A stretch of 64,000 nucleotides of DNA. Origin: Actinomadura violacea. Lineage in GTDB: Bacteria > Actinomycetota > Actinomycetes > Streptosporangiales > Streptosporangiaceae. Position 1 is the stretch's first letter; the number at the start of each line of letters is the position of its first letter. Under the pieces are notes generated by a model. It was not told the origin of the DNA. It saw only the letters and a program-made list of their open reading frames with translations, and searched no databases. A program made the position numbers and the translations under genes. The stretch spans positions 62,001-126,000 of the forward strand of contig NZ_JAGEPF010000015.1 of assembly GCF_017573465.1 (NCBI RefSeq), in the 5' to 3' direction. This document shows positions 49,605 to 58,585 of this stretch, piece after piece.

Positions 49605-51143
49605 CTACAGCCGGAAACCGAGGTCGGGGACGATCTCCAGGACGTCCATCTGCGCCTTCTGCAACCGCCCGGAATGGTCCCAGTTCATCGACTGCCAGCG
49701 GGTGAACTGGTCCAGCACCCAGACGCCCGACTGGCGGCTGCCGTTGCCGGACCGCCCGTTCCCGCCGAACGGCAGGTGCGCCTCCGCGCCGGACGTCGAG
49801 TTGTTCACGCTGACCATCCCGGCGGAGATCCGCCGCCGGAACCGGAACACCTTCGCCGGGTCGGTGGTGTAGATCGACGCGGACAGGCCGTAGCCGGGCG
49901 CGTTCGCCAGCGCGACCGCCTCGTCCAGCGTCCGGTACGGGACGACGCCGATGACCGGGCCGAACGTCTCGTTCATGAACAGCTCGTCGCCGGGCCCGAC
50001 GCCGTCCACGATCACCGGATGGTAGAAGAGCCCGGCCTCGGGGTCGCCGGCGAACCCGGCGCGCGGGTTCGCGCTCGTGATCCGCCCGGTGTCGGACGAG
50101 CCGTGCACCGCGTGGCGCCCGCCGATCCAGCCGAGCGTCTTCTCGAACCCGCCGGCGAACCGCTCGTTGATGAGCGGGCCGTACAGGACGTCTTCGAACG
50201 GGTCGCCGACCGGCGCCGCGCGGACCGCCTCGTCCAGCAGCCGGACGAACGCGCCGTGCAGCGACTCGTGCACGATCGCCGTGCCGAGGGACGTGCAGCG
50301 CTGCCCGGCCGTGCCGAAGCCGGAGAACAGGGCGCCCTCGACGGCGAGCGGCAGGTCGGCGTCCTCGGTCACCACCATCGGGTTCTTGCCGCCGAGTTCG
50401 AGGCACGGCGTCTGCAGGTGCCGTCCGCACAGCTCGCCGATCCGCGACCCGACCTCCGTGGACCCGGTGAACCCGACCTTGTCGACGAGCCCTTCGCCGA
50501 GCGCCCGCTCCAGCCCGGCGTAGGTCTCCGGGCCGTCGGCGTAGACGACGTTGAGGACTCCGTCGGGCAGGCCCGCATGCGCGAACAGCCGATAGAACGC
50601 ATCGGCGCAGGCGGCCGCGTACTCGGCGGGCTTCCACACCACCGCGTTCCCGCACAGCAATGCAGGGACGATGTACCAGGACGGCACCGCGACCGGGAAG
50701 TTCCCCGCCGTGACGACCGCGACGACGCCGACCGGGTCCCGGAACGTGAACAGCTGTTTGTCGGGCATCTCCGAGGGGACGGTCTGCCCGTACAGCCGCC
50801 GCCCCTCGCCGATGAAGAACGCGCAGGTGTCGGCGATCTCCTGGACCTCGCCGAGCGCCTCGGCGTACGGCTTGCCGACCTCGCGGGCGACGACGCGCGC
50901 CAGCGCCGCCTTGTTCGCCTCGACCAGCCGGCCGATCGACGCGACGACCTGCCCGCGGACCGGCGCCGGCACGTCGCGCCAGGCGTCCTGCGCGGCACGC
51001 GCCGCCCGGCAGGCCCGGACGAGGCCGGCGGCGTCCGCGAGGGCCACCTCGGCGACCAGGTCCGCGGTCCGGGAGGGGTCGGTGGAGCGGTACGAGCGCG
51101 GCCCCGCCGGGATCCGGGCGCCGCCGATGACGGAGGTGAGCAC
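49605..51143 (-). CDS. Aldehyde dehydrogenase, ALDH7/aminoadipate-semialdehyde-like
   Basis: NAD(P)-dependent aldehyde dehydrogenase of 512 residues. Signature segments are VVTAGNFPVAVPSWYIVPALL, VGFTGSTEVGSRIG, LELGGKNP with catalytic Glu, and GTAGQRCTSLGTAIVH with catalytic Cys. The TAGQRCT pattern recalls the ALDH7/aminoadipate-semialdehyde group. C-terminal FTRWQSMNWDHSGRLQKAQMD is distinctive. Likely oxidises an amino-acid semialdehyde for the downstream oxidase and dehydrogenase genes. Start by GTG at 51143, with GTG at 51152 an alternative. First gene of the operon. Confidence 0.88.
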   Translation of the reverse strand: MLTSVIGGARIPAGPRSYRSTDPSRTADLVAEVALADAAGLVRACRAARAAQDAWRDVPAPVRGQVVASIGRLVEANKAALARVVAREVGKPYAEALGEVQEIADTCAFFIGEGRRLYGQTVPSEMPDKQLFTFRDPVGVVAVVTAGNFPVAVPSWYIVPALLCGNAVVWKPAEYAAACADAFYRLFAHAGLPDGVLNVVYADGPETYAGLERALGEGLVDKVGFTGSTEVGSRIGELCGRHLQTPCLELGGKNPMVVTEDADLPLAVEGALFSGFGTAGQRCTSLGTAIVHESLHGAFVRLLDEAVRAAPVGDPFEDVLYGPLINERFAGGFEKTLGWIGGRHAVHGSSDTGRITSANPRAGFAGDPEAGLFYHPVIVDGVGPGDELFMNETFGPVIGVVPYRTLDEAVALANAPGYGLSASIYTTDPAKVFRFRRRISAGMVSVNNSTSGAEAHLPFGGNGRSGNGSRQSGVWVLDQFTRWQSMNWDHSGRLQKAQMDVLEIVPDLGFRL

Positions 51144-51365
51144 GGTTCCCACACTGAACGGGCCGCCGCGCCCGGCCAAGATCGGGCAGAGCGCGGCCTG
51201 CTTACCGCGAGGCCAAGCCCGGCTGGGGCTTCGCCCGCCGAGCACGCGCGTTAAGCATCCCTTGGCCACCGGGCAACCGGTTCGCGTCCTCGCCCGAGTC
51301 GACCCGGGCGGCGCGCGCGCACGATGCTCGTTACCGGACCGCCTTACCGCACCGCAGGAGCCCGC
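51144..51365. promoter_or_regulatory. Divergent promoter region of the ALDH operon and E1 gene
   Basis: A 222-bp gap between divergent genes. An interrupted hairpin spans 51211-51235 (GGC-C-AAGCCC pairing with GGGCTT-C-GCC, loop GGCTG). TGCTTA (51199-51204) and TAAGCA (51252-51257) form a wider inverted repeat around it. These may be operators for shared regulation of both transcripts. No small ORF is credible here. Confidence 0.4.
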
Positions 51366-53495
51366 ATGGCCGAGCCCGCCGACGTCCACTTCCTGGAGCA
51401 GGCCGCCGCGCTGAAACCGCCGGCGTCCCCGCGCGCGCCCGGGCCGCTCACCGGCGAGGAGTGCCTGCGGCTGTTCGACGCGCAACTCGGCAGCCGGCAC
51501 CTCGACCTCGCCGCGCGATGGCTGCGCGCCCAGGATCGCGGCTACTACACCATCGGGTCGTCCGGCCACGAGGGCAACGCCGCCGTCGCCGCCGCGCTGC
51601 GTCCCGACGACCCGGCGCTCCTGCACTACCGGTCGGGCGCGTTCTTCCTGGAGCGGGCCCGGCAGGCGGGCGAGGCGGATCCGCTGCGGGACGTGCTGCT
51701 CGGCGTCGTCGCGGCAGCGGACGAGCCGATCGCGGGCGGCCGCCACAAGGTGTTCGGCAGCCGCCGACTGCACGTCATCCCGCAGACCTCGACGATCGCC
51801 TCGCACCTGCCGCGCGCGCTCGGCGTCGCGTTCGCGATCGAACGGGCCGCGCGGCTCGGCGTCGCGTCGCCGTGGCCGAGCGACGCGCTGGCGGTGTGCA
51901 GCTTCGGCGACGCGTCCGCGAACCACTCGACGGCGGCCGGCGCGATCAACGCGGTGGTCAACTGCGGCTTCCAGGGGCTGCCGATGCCGCTGCTGCTGGT
52001 CTGCGAGGACAACGGCATCGGCATCAGCGTCCGCACCCCGCCCGGCTGGATCGAGGCCGCCTACGGCTCGCGTCCCGGCCTCGCCTACTTCCCGGCCGAC
52101 GGCGGCGATCTAGAGGACGCCTTCGCCGCGTCGCGGCGCGCCGCCGAGTGGGTCCGCGAGCACCGCCGTCCCGCCTTCCTGCATCTGCGGTGCGTCCGGC
52201 TGATGGGCCACGCGGGCTCGGACGTCGAGGCCGCCTACCGCACGCCCGCCGAGATCACGGCGGACCTCGCCGCCGACCCGCTGCTGCGCACGGCCCGCCT
52301 CCTCGTCGACCGAGGCATCGCGACCGCCGACGGGGTCGTCGGGCTGTACGAGGCCAAGCGGCGCGACGTTCTAAGGCGCGCGGAGCAGGTCAGGGACGCC
52401 CCGCGGCTGGCGTCCGCCGCCGAGGTGACGGCCCCGATCCGGTACCGCGAGCCGTCACCCGGCGCCGAGGAGCCGGGGCGGGGTGAGCCTGTGACGGTCG
52501 CGCAGGCGATCAATCGGACGCTCGCCGCGCTGCTCGACGAGCGTCCCGGCATGGTCGTGTTCGGCGAGGACGTCGCCCGCAAGGGCGGCGTCTACGGCGT
52601 CACACGCGGCCTGATGAAACGGGCCGGGGCGGCGCGGGTGTTCGACACGCTCCTGGACGAGCAGTCGGTCCTCGGGCTCGCGCTCGGCTTCGGGCTCGCG
52701 GGCATGCTGCCCGTCCCGGAGATCCAGTACCTCGCCTACCTGCACAACGCCGCGGATCAGATCCGCGGCGAGGCCGCGACGCTGCCGTTCTTCTCGGCGG
52801 GGCGGTACCGCAACCCGATGGTCGTCCGCATCGCCGCCTACGCCTACCAGAAGGGGTTCGGCGGCCACTTTCACAACGACAACGCCGTCGCGGCGCTCCG
52901 CGACATCCCCGGCCTCGTCATCGCCTCGCCCGCCAGGCCGGACGACGCCGCCGGGATGCTGCGCGCCTGCGCCGGCGCCGCCGAGCGCTACGGCCGGGTC
53001 TGCGCGTTCCTCGAGCCGATCGCCCTCTACCATGCCCGTGACCTGCACGAAGAGGGCGACGAGGGCTGGCTCGCCCCGCCCGGTGGCACGGTACCGCTCG
53101 GACGCGGTCGCACCTACGGGGACGGCCGCGATCTGACCATCGTCACCTTCGCCAACGGGCTGCGGATGAGCCTGCGGGCCGCGCGCCGCCTCGAGGCCGG
53201 CGGCGTCGGCTGCCGCGTGCTCGACCTGCGCTGGCTCGCCCCGCTGCCCGTGGACGACCTGCTGCGGGAGGCCCGCGCGACCGGCGCCGTCCTCGTCGCG
53301 GACGAGACGAGGCGGACCGGCGGCGTCTCCGAAGGCGTCCTGGCGGCCCTCGCCGACGCCGGTTTCGACGGCCGTGCCGCCCGCGTCGCGAGCGACGACT
53401 CCTTCGTCCCGCTCGGCGACGCCGCCGCCCACGTCCTGCTGTCCGAGGACGCCGTCGTCGAAGCCGCCGCGCGGCTCCTCGGCCGGTCTCGGTGA
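51366..53495 (+). CDS. Fused alpha-beta E1 of a 2-oxoacid dehydrogenase
   Basis: ThDP-dependent E1 in one chain of 709 residues. Alpha part (about 1-345): YYTIGSSGHEGNAAVAAAL, GGRHKVFGS, and the ThDP motif FGDASANHSTAAGAINAVVN ending EDNGIGIS. Beta part (about 375-705): VTVAQAINRTLAALLDE, GEDVARKGGVYGVTRGL, DTLLDEQSVLGLALG, PEIQYLAYLHNAADQIRGE and VLDLRWLAPLP. Related to branched-chain/pyruvate E1; decarboxylates a 2-oxoacid for transfer to an E2. No E2 or E3 gene is adjacent. ATG at 51366 follows GCAGGAG. Divergent from the ALDH operon, so 2-oxoadipate is a possible substrate. Confidence 0.9.
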   Translation: MAEPADVHFLEQAAALKPPASPRAPGPLTGEECLRLFDAQLGSRHLDLAARWLRAQDRGYYTIGSSGHEGNAAVAAALRPDDPALLHYRSGAFFLERARQAGEADPLRDVLLGVVAAADEPIAGGRHKVFGSRRLHVIPQTSTIASHLPRALGVAFAIERAARLGVASPWPSDALAVCSFGDASANHSTAAGAINAVVNCGFQGLPMPLLLVCEDNGIGISVRTPPGWIEAAYGSRPGLAYFPADGGDLEDAFAASRRAAEWVREHRRPAFLHLRCVRLMGHAGSDVEAAYRTPAEITADLAADPLLRTARLLVDRGIATADGVVGLYEAKRRDVLRRAEQVRDAPRLASAAEVTAPIRYREPSPGAEEPGRGEPVTVAQAINRTLAALLDERPGMVVFGEDVARKGGVYGVTRGLMKRAGAARVFDTLLDEQSVLGLALGFGLAGMLPVPEIQYLAYLHNAADQIRGEAATLPFFSAGRYRNPMVVRIAAYAYQKGFGGHFHNDNAVAALRDIPGLVIASPARPDDAAGMLRACAGAAERYGRVCAFLEPIALYHARDLHEEGDEGWLAPPGGTVPLGRGRTYGDGRDLTIVTFANGLRMSLRAARRLEAGGVGCRVLDLRWLAPLPVDDLLREARATGAVLVADETRRTGGVSEGVLAALADAGFDGRAARVASDDSFVPLGDAAAHVLLSEDAVVEAAARLLGRSR

Positions 53496-53513
53496 CGGGT
53501 CGGAAAAGGACGA

Positions 53514-53543
53514 TCCCGCCGGCCCGGGCGGGGGCCGGCGGGA
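53514..53543. terminator. Bidirectional terminator, E1 gene / rbsB-like gene
   Basis: TCCCGCCGGCC (53514-53524) pairs perfectly with GGCCGGCGGGA (53533-53543), an 11-bp stem with an 8-nt loop. It sits between the stops of the convergent genes (53495 and 53556). It is GC-only with no T-tract, as usual in actinomycetes. Confidence 0.75.
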
Positions 53544-53555
53544 CCATGCGGCGGA

Positions 53556-54566
53556 CTACTTGAGGGACGCCGGAACGTCGGCGGCGTCGCCGAGCCCGAC
53601 CAGGTAGTCGGCGTACTCCTTGGCGTCGCCCTTCGTCACGAGCCTGCCCTGCAGCGTCTCGTCCGCGGCGGGCTTCTTCCCGGCGAGGATGTCGGCGGCG
53701 AGCGTCATGACCTTCTGGCCGAGCGCGAACGGCGACTCGGCGTTGGTCGCGTACATGTCGCCCGCCGCGACGGCGGCCAGCGCGTCGGAGATGCCGTCGT
53801 TGCCGACGAGCTTCACCTTCTTCGACAGGTTGCGGGCCTTCAGCGCCGACAGGACGCCCATGGCCATCTCGTCGTTCGCCGCGTAGACGCCGTTGATGCC
53901 GGGCTTGGCCTGCAGCACGTTCGTCATCACGTTGAGCGCCTTGGCGCGGTCGAAGTCCGCGGCCTGCTTGGCGACGACCGTCATGCCCTTGTGCTTGGCG
54001 ATCTCCTCGTTGAAGCCCTTGCTGCGGTCCTGCGCGACGTTCGTGCCGAGCAGGCCCTGGATCTCCACGACCTTGCCCTTCTCGCCGACGGCCTCGGCGA
54101 GCGCCTTGGCGGCGTTCCGCCCGGCCTGGACCGCGTCGTACCCGACGAACGTGGCGAGCTTGCCGCCGGACGGCTTGCGGTCGAACGCCATCACCGGGAT
54201 GTTCGCGCCGTTCGCCTGCGTCACCGACGACGTCGCCGACTGGGTGCTGACCGGGTCGATGATGAGGATGCCGGTCTGCTTGGAGACCGCCGTCGTCGCC
54301 TGGTTCAGCGCGGCGGCGTCGCTGTTGTTGGCGTTCTGCACGTTCAGCTTGATGCCGAGCTTGGCCGCCTGCGCCTGGGCGCCGTTCTTGACGCTGACGA
54401 AGAACGGGTTGTTCAGCGTGCTCATGATGATCGTCGCGTCCTTCTTGCCGGACGCCTTGCCGGAGCCGGAGCCGGCGTCGTCGCCGGCGCGGCTGCACCC
54501 GGCGAGGGCGAGCGAGGCGGCGGCGGTCACGGCGATCGCGGCGCGGGTGGTACGGGCCACGCGCAT
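53556..54566 (-). CDS. rbsB: Sugar ABC transporter substrate-binding lipoprotein
   Basis: Extracytoplasmic binding protein of the ribose/RbsB family (periplasmic-binding type 1), 336 residues. A lipoprotein signal ends in LAGC (Cys24). Fold motifs are TIIMSTLNNPFFVSVKNGAQ, GILIIDPVSTQSATSS, IPVMAFDRKP, FVGYDAVQAGRNAAKAL and GVYAANDEMAMGVLSAL. The NPFF and DRKP/NDEM residues line the sugar site. The ATG follows AAAGGAGATTCCC. Last gene of the lacI-deoC-rbs operon. Ribose is the best guess because of rbsD and rbsK; other pentoses are possible. Confidence 0.92.
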   Translation of the reverse strand: MRVARTTRAAIAVTAAASLALAGCSRAGDDAGSGSGKASGKKDATIIMSTLNNPFFVSVKNGAQAQAAKLGIKLNVQNANNSDAAALNQATTAVSKQTGILIIDPVSTQSATSSVTQANGANIPVMAFDRKPSGGKLATFVGYDAVQAGRNAAKALAEAVGEKGKVVEIQGLLGTNVAQDRSKGFNEEIAKHKGMTVVAKQAADFDRAKALNVMTNVLQAKPGINGVYAANDEMAMGVLSALKARNLSKKVKLVGNDGISDALAAVAAGDMYATNAESPFALGQKVMTLAADILAGKKPAADETLQGRLVTKGDAKEYADYLVGLGDAADVPASLK

Positions 54567-54604
54567 GGGAATCTCCTTTGCGGGGTGGGGTGGGGTGAGA
54601 CCGG

Positions 54605-55654
54605 TCAGGGGGTCTTGACGGCGGCGCCGCCGCGATGGGACGGGCCGCCGCGCGCGGTGCCGTCCGCGCGTTTGGGAAGGAGGGAGCGCAGCACGTCGAT
54701 GTTGCGGTCCAGGAACACGGCCAGCAGGATGACCAGGCCCTTCACGACGTTCTGCAGGAACGGTGAGACGTCGAGGAGGTTCATCCCGTTGTCGATGACA
54801 CCGAGGACGAGCGCGCCGACGAGGGTGCCGAGCAGGGTGCCGCGCCCGCCGGCGAGGCTCGTCCCGCCGATGATGACGGCGGCGATCGCCTCCAGCTCCA
54901 GGCCGGTGCCGGCGGTCGGCTCGGCGGTCGACAGCCGGGCGGTCAGGATGAACCCGGCGAGCGCCGCCAGCACTCCGCTGACCACGAACGCGAGGATCTT
55001 GACCCGGTCGGTGCGGACGCCGGACAGCCGCGCCGCCTCGGTGTTGTCGCCGGTGGCGTAGACGTGCCGGCCGAACCGGGTGCGGGCGAGCAGGTACCCG
55101 GCCGCCGCGAACACCACCAGCATGATCACCACGGGGACGGGCACGCCGGCGATCCGGTTCTGCCCGATGCCCTGGAAGTCGTAGTCGGTCACGGCGACCG
55201 GGTTGCCCTTGGTGAGCTGCAGGCTGAGGCCCGACAGCACCGACATGGTCGCGAGCGTCGCGATGAACGACGGCATCCGCGTCTTGGTGACGAGCAGCCC
55301 GTTCACCAGCCCGATCGCGGCACCGGCCGCGACGCCCGCGGCGACCCCGGCGACCAGGCCGTGGTCGCGGAGCATCTGCGCGGTGACCACGGCGGTGAAG
55401 CCGAGCGCCGCGCCGACCGACAGGTCGATCTCCGCCAGGATGATCACATAGGTCTGGCCGACCGCGAGCAGCGCCGCGACCGACGTCGCCAGCCCCACGT
55501 TCATCAGGTTGTTGTGCGTCAGGAAGACCGGGGAGGCGATGGTCAGGACGATCCCGACCAGCAGCAGCATCCAGACCGCGCGCAGCCGGCGTGCGGCGGC
55601 GGCCGCCGAGGAGAGCCGCGACCGGGACGCCGGGCTCGTGACTGAGAGGGTCAT
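54605..55654 (-). CDS. rbsC: Sugar ABC transporter permease
   Basis: RbsC-type membrane permease of 349 residues, about 8-10 hydrophobic helices. Characteristic segments are GQTYVIILAEIDLSVGAALGF, GLVNGLLVTKTRMPSFIATLATM, DNTEAARLSGVRTDRVKILAF (cytoplasmic EAA-like coupling loop) and IIGGTSLAGGRGTLLGTLVGAL. It forms the channel for the sugar delivered by RbsB, powered by RbsA. ATG at 55654 overlaps the rbsA stop (ATGA). A longer upstream frame is excluded. Confidence 0.93.
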   Translation of the reverse strand: MTLSVTSPASRSRLSSAAAAARRLRAVWMLLLVGIVLTIASPVFLTHNNLMNVGLATSVAALLAVGQTYVIILAEIDLSVGAALGFTAVVTAQMLRDHGLVAGVAAGVAAGAAIGLVNGLLVTKTRMPSFIATLATMSVLSGLSLQLTKGNPVAVTDYDFQGIGQNRIAGVPVPVVIMLVVFAAAGYLLARTRFGRHVYATGDNTEAARLSGVRTDRVKILAFVVSGVLAALAGFILTARLSTAEPTAGTGLELEAIAAVIIGGTSLAGGRGTLLGTLVGALVLGVIDNGMNLLDVSPFLQNVVKGLVILLAVFLDRNIDVLRSLLPKRADGTARGGPSHRGGAAVKTP

Positions 55655-57144
55655 GGGGCACCTACCAGTGCGTGTTCGAGGATGTTCTGTTCGTTCACGT
55701 CGTCGCCCGCCAGCTCGGAGACCGGCCGCCCCTCGCGCATCACCAGGACGCGGTCGGACATGGCGACGAGCTCGGGCAGGTCGGAGCTGACCAGCACGAC
55801 GGCGACGCCGTCCGCGGTGAGCCCGTTGATGATCCGGTAGATCTCGGTCTTGGCGCCGACGTCGACGCCGCGGGTCGGCTCGTCCATCAGCAGCACCCGC
55901 GGGCCGGTCATGACCCACTTGGCGAAGAGGGCCTTCTGCTGGTTGCCGCCCGACAGGGACGCGGCCGGGACGGACGGCGACGCGGCGCGGACCCGCAGGT
56001 CCGCCATCACCTTCCTGGTCGCGGCGCGCTCCCGGCCGCGCCGGACGACGTCGGCCGTGGTGAACCGGCCGAGCGACGGCAGCGACACGTTCGCCTCGAC
56101 CGACTGCTGCAGGGCCAGGCCCTCACCGGACCGGTCCGGGGTGACGTAGGCGATGCCCCCGGCGATCGCCTGCCGCGGGTCGCGCGCCTTGACCGGCTCG
56201 CCGTCCACGGCCACGGTCCCGGAGGTCAGCGGGTGCAGGCCGAACAGGGCGCGCAGCAGCTCGCCGCGGCCGCAGCCGACCACGCCGCCGATGCCGAGCA
56301 CCTCGCCCGACCGGACGTCGAGGTCCACGTCGCGGAACGCCGCGCCGCCCGACGCGCCCCGCACCCGCAGGACGACCCGGTCCGTGGCGTTGCGCTCCTT
56401 CGGGTAGAAGTCGTCCACGGCGTCGCCGACCATCGCGGTGACGACCTGGGCGGGGGTGAGCGACCCGGTGGGCTCGTCCAGGGTGACGCGGCCGTCGCGC
56501 AGGACGACGATCCGGTCGGACAGCTCGAACACCTCGTCCAGCCGGTGGCTGATGTAGAGGATCGTGACGCCCGCCTCGCGCAGCCGCCGGACCTGCTCGA
56601 ACAGCCGCTCCGACTCGCGCTCGTCCAGCGCCGCGGTCGGCTCGTCCAGGATCAGCAGCCGCGGCCGGTGCGTCATCGCCTTCGCGATCTCGACCATCTG
56701 CCGCTCGGCGACGCCCAGCTCGCCGACCGGGCGCCGGACGTCGATGTCCAGGCCGAGGTCCTTCAGCGCGGCCGCCGCGGCCTCCGCCATCCGGCGCCGC
56801 GACACGTTCAGCCGCCCGAACCGGCCCTCCCGGTCGAGGACGTGCATGTTCTCCGCGACCGACAGGTTCGGGAACAGGTTCTGCTGGAACTCCTGGTAGA
56901 TGACCTCGATGCCGAGCGCCATCGCGGCCTGCGGGTCCTTCAGGACCGTGGCCTCGCCGTCGATGACGATCCGCCCGCCGTCGGGCTGGTGCGCGCCGGA
57001 GATCACCCGGGTGAGGGTGGACTTGCCGGCGCCGTTCTCGCCGCACAGCGCGACGACCTCGCCCGGCTCGACCGCGAGGCCGACGCCCCGCAGCACGTGG
57101 TTCTCCCCGAACGACTTGTGGACGTCGACCAGCTGCATCCGCAT
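55651..57144 (-). CDS. rbsA: Sugar ABC transporter ATP-binding protein
   Basis: Tandem ABC ATPase of 497 residues. First nucleotide-binding domain: Walker A GENGAGKST (35-43), Walker B LLILDEPTAALD. Second domain: degenerate Walker A GVVGCGRGE, intact signature LSGGNQQKA and LLMDEPTRGVD. This two-domain layout with a weak second Walker A is standard for RbsA-type carbohydrate importers. Overlaps rbsC by 4 bp and follows rbsD after 12 bp. Confidence 0.95.
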   Translation of the reverse strand: MRMQLVDVHKSFGENHVLRGVGLAVEPGEVVALCGENGAGKSTLTRVISGAHQPDGGRIVIDGEATVLKDPQAAMALGIEVIYQEFQQNLFPNLSVAENMHVLDREGRFGRLNVSRRRMAEAAAAALKDLGLDIDVRRPVGELGVAERQMVEIAKAMTHRPRLLILDEPTAALDERESERLFEQVRRLREAGVTILYISHRLDEVFELSDRIVVLRDGRVTLDEPTGSLTPAQVVTAMVGDAVDDFYPKERNATDRVVLRVRGASGGAAFRDVDLDVRSGEVLGIGGVVGCGRGELLRALFGLHPLTSGTVAVDGEPVKARDPRQAIAGGIAYVTPDRSGEGLALQQSVEANVSLPSLGRFTTADVVRRGRERAATRKVMADLRVRAASPSVPAASLSGGNQQKALFAKWVMTGPRVLLMDEPTRGVDVGAKTEIYRIINGLTADGVAVVLVSSDLPELVAMSDRVLVMREGRPVSELAGDDVNEQNILEHALVGAP

Positions 57145-57156
57145 GTCGATCTCCCG

Positions 57157-57555
57157 TCAGTAGACGACGCCCGCGGTGAGCAGCACGTTCGCGTACGGGG
57201 TGAACTCCCCGGACCGCACCGCCGCCCGCGCGCCGCCGGTGGCCCGCTTGAACTCGGCGTGCGGGACGAACCGCACCGCCAGGCCCGGGAAGCGCGCCTC
57301 GACCTCGGCGAGCATGTCCGGGCTGTGCTCCCTGACCTCCTCCGACATCAGCACGCCCTCCACGGCGACCTCGGCGAGGACGGTGTCGAGCAGGTCGAGG
57401 AAGCGCGGCAGGTTCTCCCGCACCGCCAGGTCGACCCGCTCCACCCCGGGCGGGATGGGCAGCCCGGCGTCGGTGACGACGAGCAGGTCGGTGTGCCCGA
57501 GCTCGGAGATGACCCGGGCCAGCTGGCCGTTGAGCGTGCCGTTGTTGCGCCTCAT
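57157..57555 (-). CDS. rbsD: D-ribose pyranase
   Basis: Mutarotase that converts beta-pyran to beta-furan ribose for the kinase, 132 residues. Family residues appear at ISELGHTDLLVVTDAGLPIP (catalytic His21), and the C-terminal RSGEFTPYANVLLTAGVVY. ATG follows GGAAGGAGCCGCCCG and overlaps the ribokinase stop (ATGA). Strong support that the transported sugar is ribose or a close analogue. Confidence 0.93.
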   Translation of the reverse strand: MRRNNGTLNGQLARVISELGHTDLLVVTDAGLPIPPGVERVDLAVRENLPRFLDLLDTVLAEVAVEGVLMSEEVREHSPDMLAEVEARFPGLAVRFVPHAEFKRATGGARAAVRSGEFTPYANVLLTAGVVY

Positions 57556-58496
57556 CGGGCGGCTCCTTCCAGGGGGGTACCGGACATCAGCGCGTCCACC
57601 TCGTCCCGTCCGGGGAGGGACGGGCTCGCGCCGGGACGGGTCGTCGCCAGCGCGCCGGCGGCCATCCCGCGGTTGATGGCACGTTCCAGGTCGTCGCCGG
57701 CCGCGAGCGCCGCGCCCAGCGAGCCGGTGAACGCGTCCCCGGCCGCGGTCGTGTCGACGGCCGTGACCTCGTAGGCGGGGAAGTGGCGGGCGCCGGCGGC
57801 GGTGACGGAGACGGCGCCGCCCGCGCCCAGCGTGATCAGCGCGTGGCCGACGCCGCGGTCCAGGAACCAGCGTCCGGCCCGCTCGGCGGACGCCGCGTCG
57901 GTCACCTCCACGCCGGTCAGCTCGGTCGCCTCGCTCTCGTTCGGCGTGACGAGGTCGATGTGCGGCCACACGTCGTCCGGCAGCGGCTGCGCGGGGGCCG
58001 GGTCCAGGACGACCGTCAGCCCGGCCGCCCTGCCCGCCTTCGCGGCGTGGCACGTCGTCGCGGCGGGCACTTCGAGTTGCAGCAGCAGGACGCCGGCCTT
58101 CCCGGCGGTCGCGGCGATGCTCGCGTCGACCATCGCCGGGCTGAGGTCCGCGTTCGCCAGGGGGGTGATGACGATGTCGTTCTCACCGGACGCGTCGACC
58201 CGGATGTGCGCGACGCCCGTTCGGCCGTCCACGGTCCGGACCTCGTCGAGTTCGACGCCGTGCGAACGCAGGCCGTCCATGACGATCTCGCGGAACGGGT
58301 CCCGGCCGACGCACCCGGCGAGCCACGTCGGCGCGCCCGCGCGGGCGGCGGCGACCGCCTGGTTCGCCCCCTTCCCGCCGAGCACGAGGGTGAAGTCGTC
58401 GCCGAGCACGGTCTCGCCGCGCCGCGGGAACCGTGCGCTGAACGCGGTCACGTCCGCGGTGATGCTGCCGACGACGAGAACACCGTGGGGTTCCAT
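57552..58496 (-). CDS. rbsK: Ribokinase
   Basis: PfkB-family kinase making ribose 5-phosphate, 314 residues. GGKGANQA near 40-47, LANADLSP, LVTPNESEATELTG and the catalytic VDTTAAGDAFTGSLG (Asp254) are intact. The ATG is preceded by AGGAGGACCGCG. With deoC upstream it may also phosphorylate deoxyribose (deoxyribokinase activity cannot be excluded). A hairpin precedes it in the operon. Confidence 0.93.
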   Translation of the reverse strand: MEPHGVLVVGSITADVTAFSARFPRRGETVLGDDFTLVLGGKGANQAVAAARAGAPTWLAGCVGRDPFREIVMDGLRSHGVELDEVRTVDGRTGVAHIRVDASGENDIVITPLANADLSPAMVDASIAATAGKAGVLLLQLEVPAATTCHAAKAGRAAGLTVVLDPAPAQPLPDDVWPHIDLVTPNESEATELTGVEVTDAASAERAGRWFLDRGVGHALITLGAGGAVSVTAAGARHFPAYEVTAVDTTAAGDAFTGSLGAALAAGDDLERAINRGMAAGALATTRPGASPSLPGRDEVDALMSGTPLEGAAR

Positions 58497-58542
58497 CGCG
58501 GTCCTCCTGTTCCGGCTGTTCGAGGCATGAGTGGGGAGAGGC

Positions 58543-58560
58543 CACGGCGGTTCCGCCGTG
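58543..58560. other. Perfect hairpin between catabolic and uptake halves of the operon
   Basis: CACGGCGG (58543-58550) and CCGCCGTG (58553-58560) are exact inverted arms with a TT centre. It lies in the 89-bp gap between the short ALDH gene and rbsK, the longest gap within the operon apart from rbsB's. It may stabilise an upstream mRNA end or partially terminate, allowing different levels of the two gene groups. Confidence 0.45.
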
Positions 58561-58585
58561 TCCTTGGCTGGTGTGCGGTCGTGGA

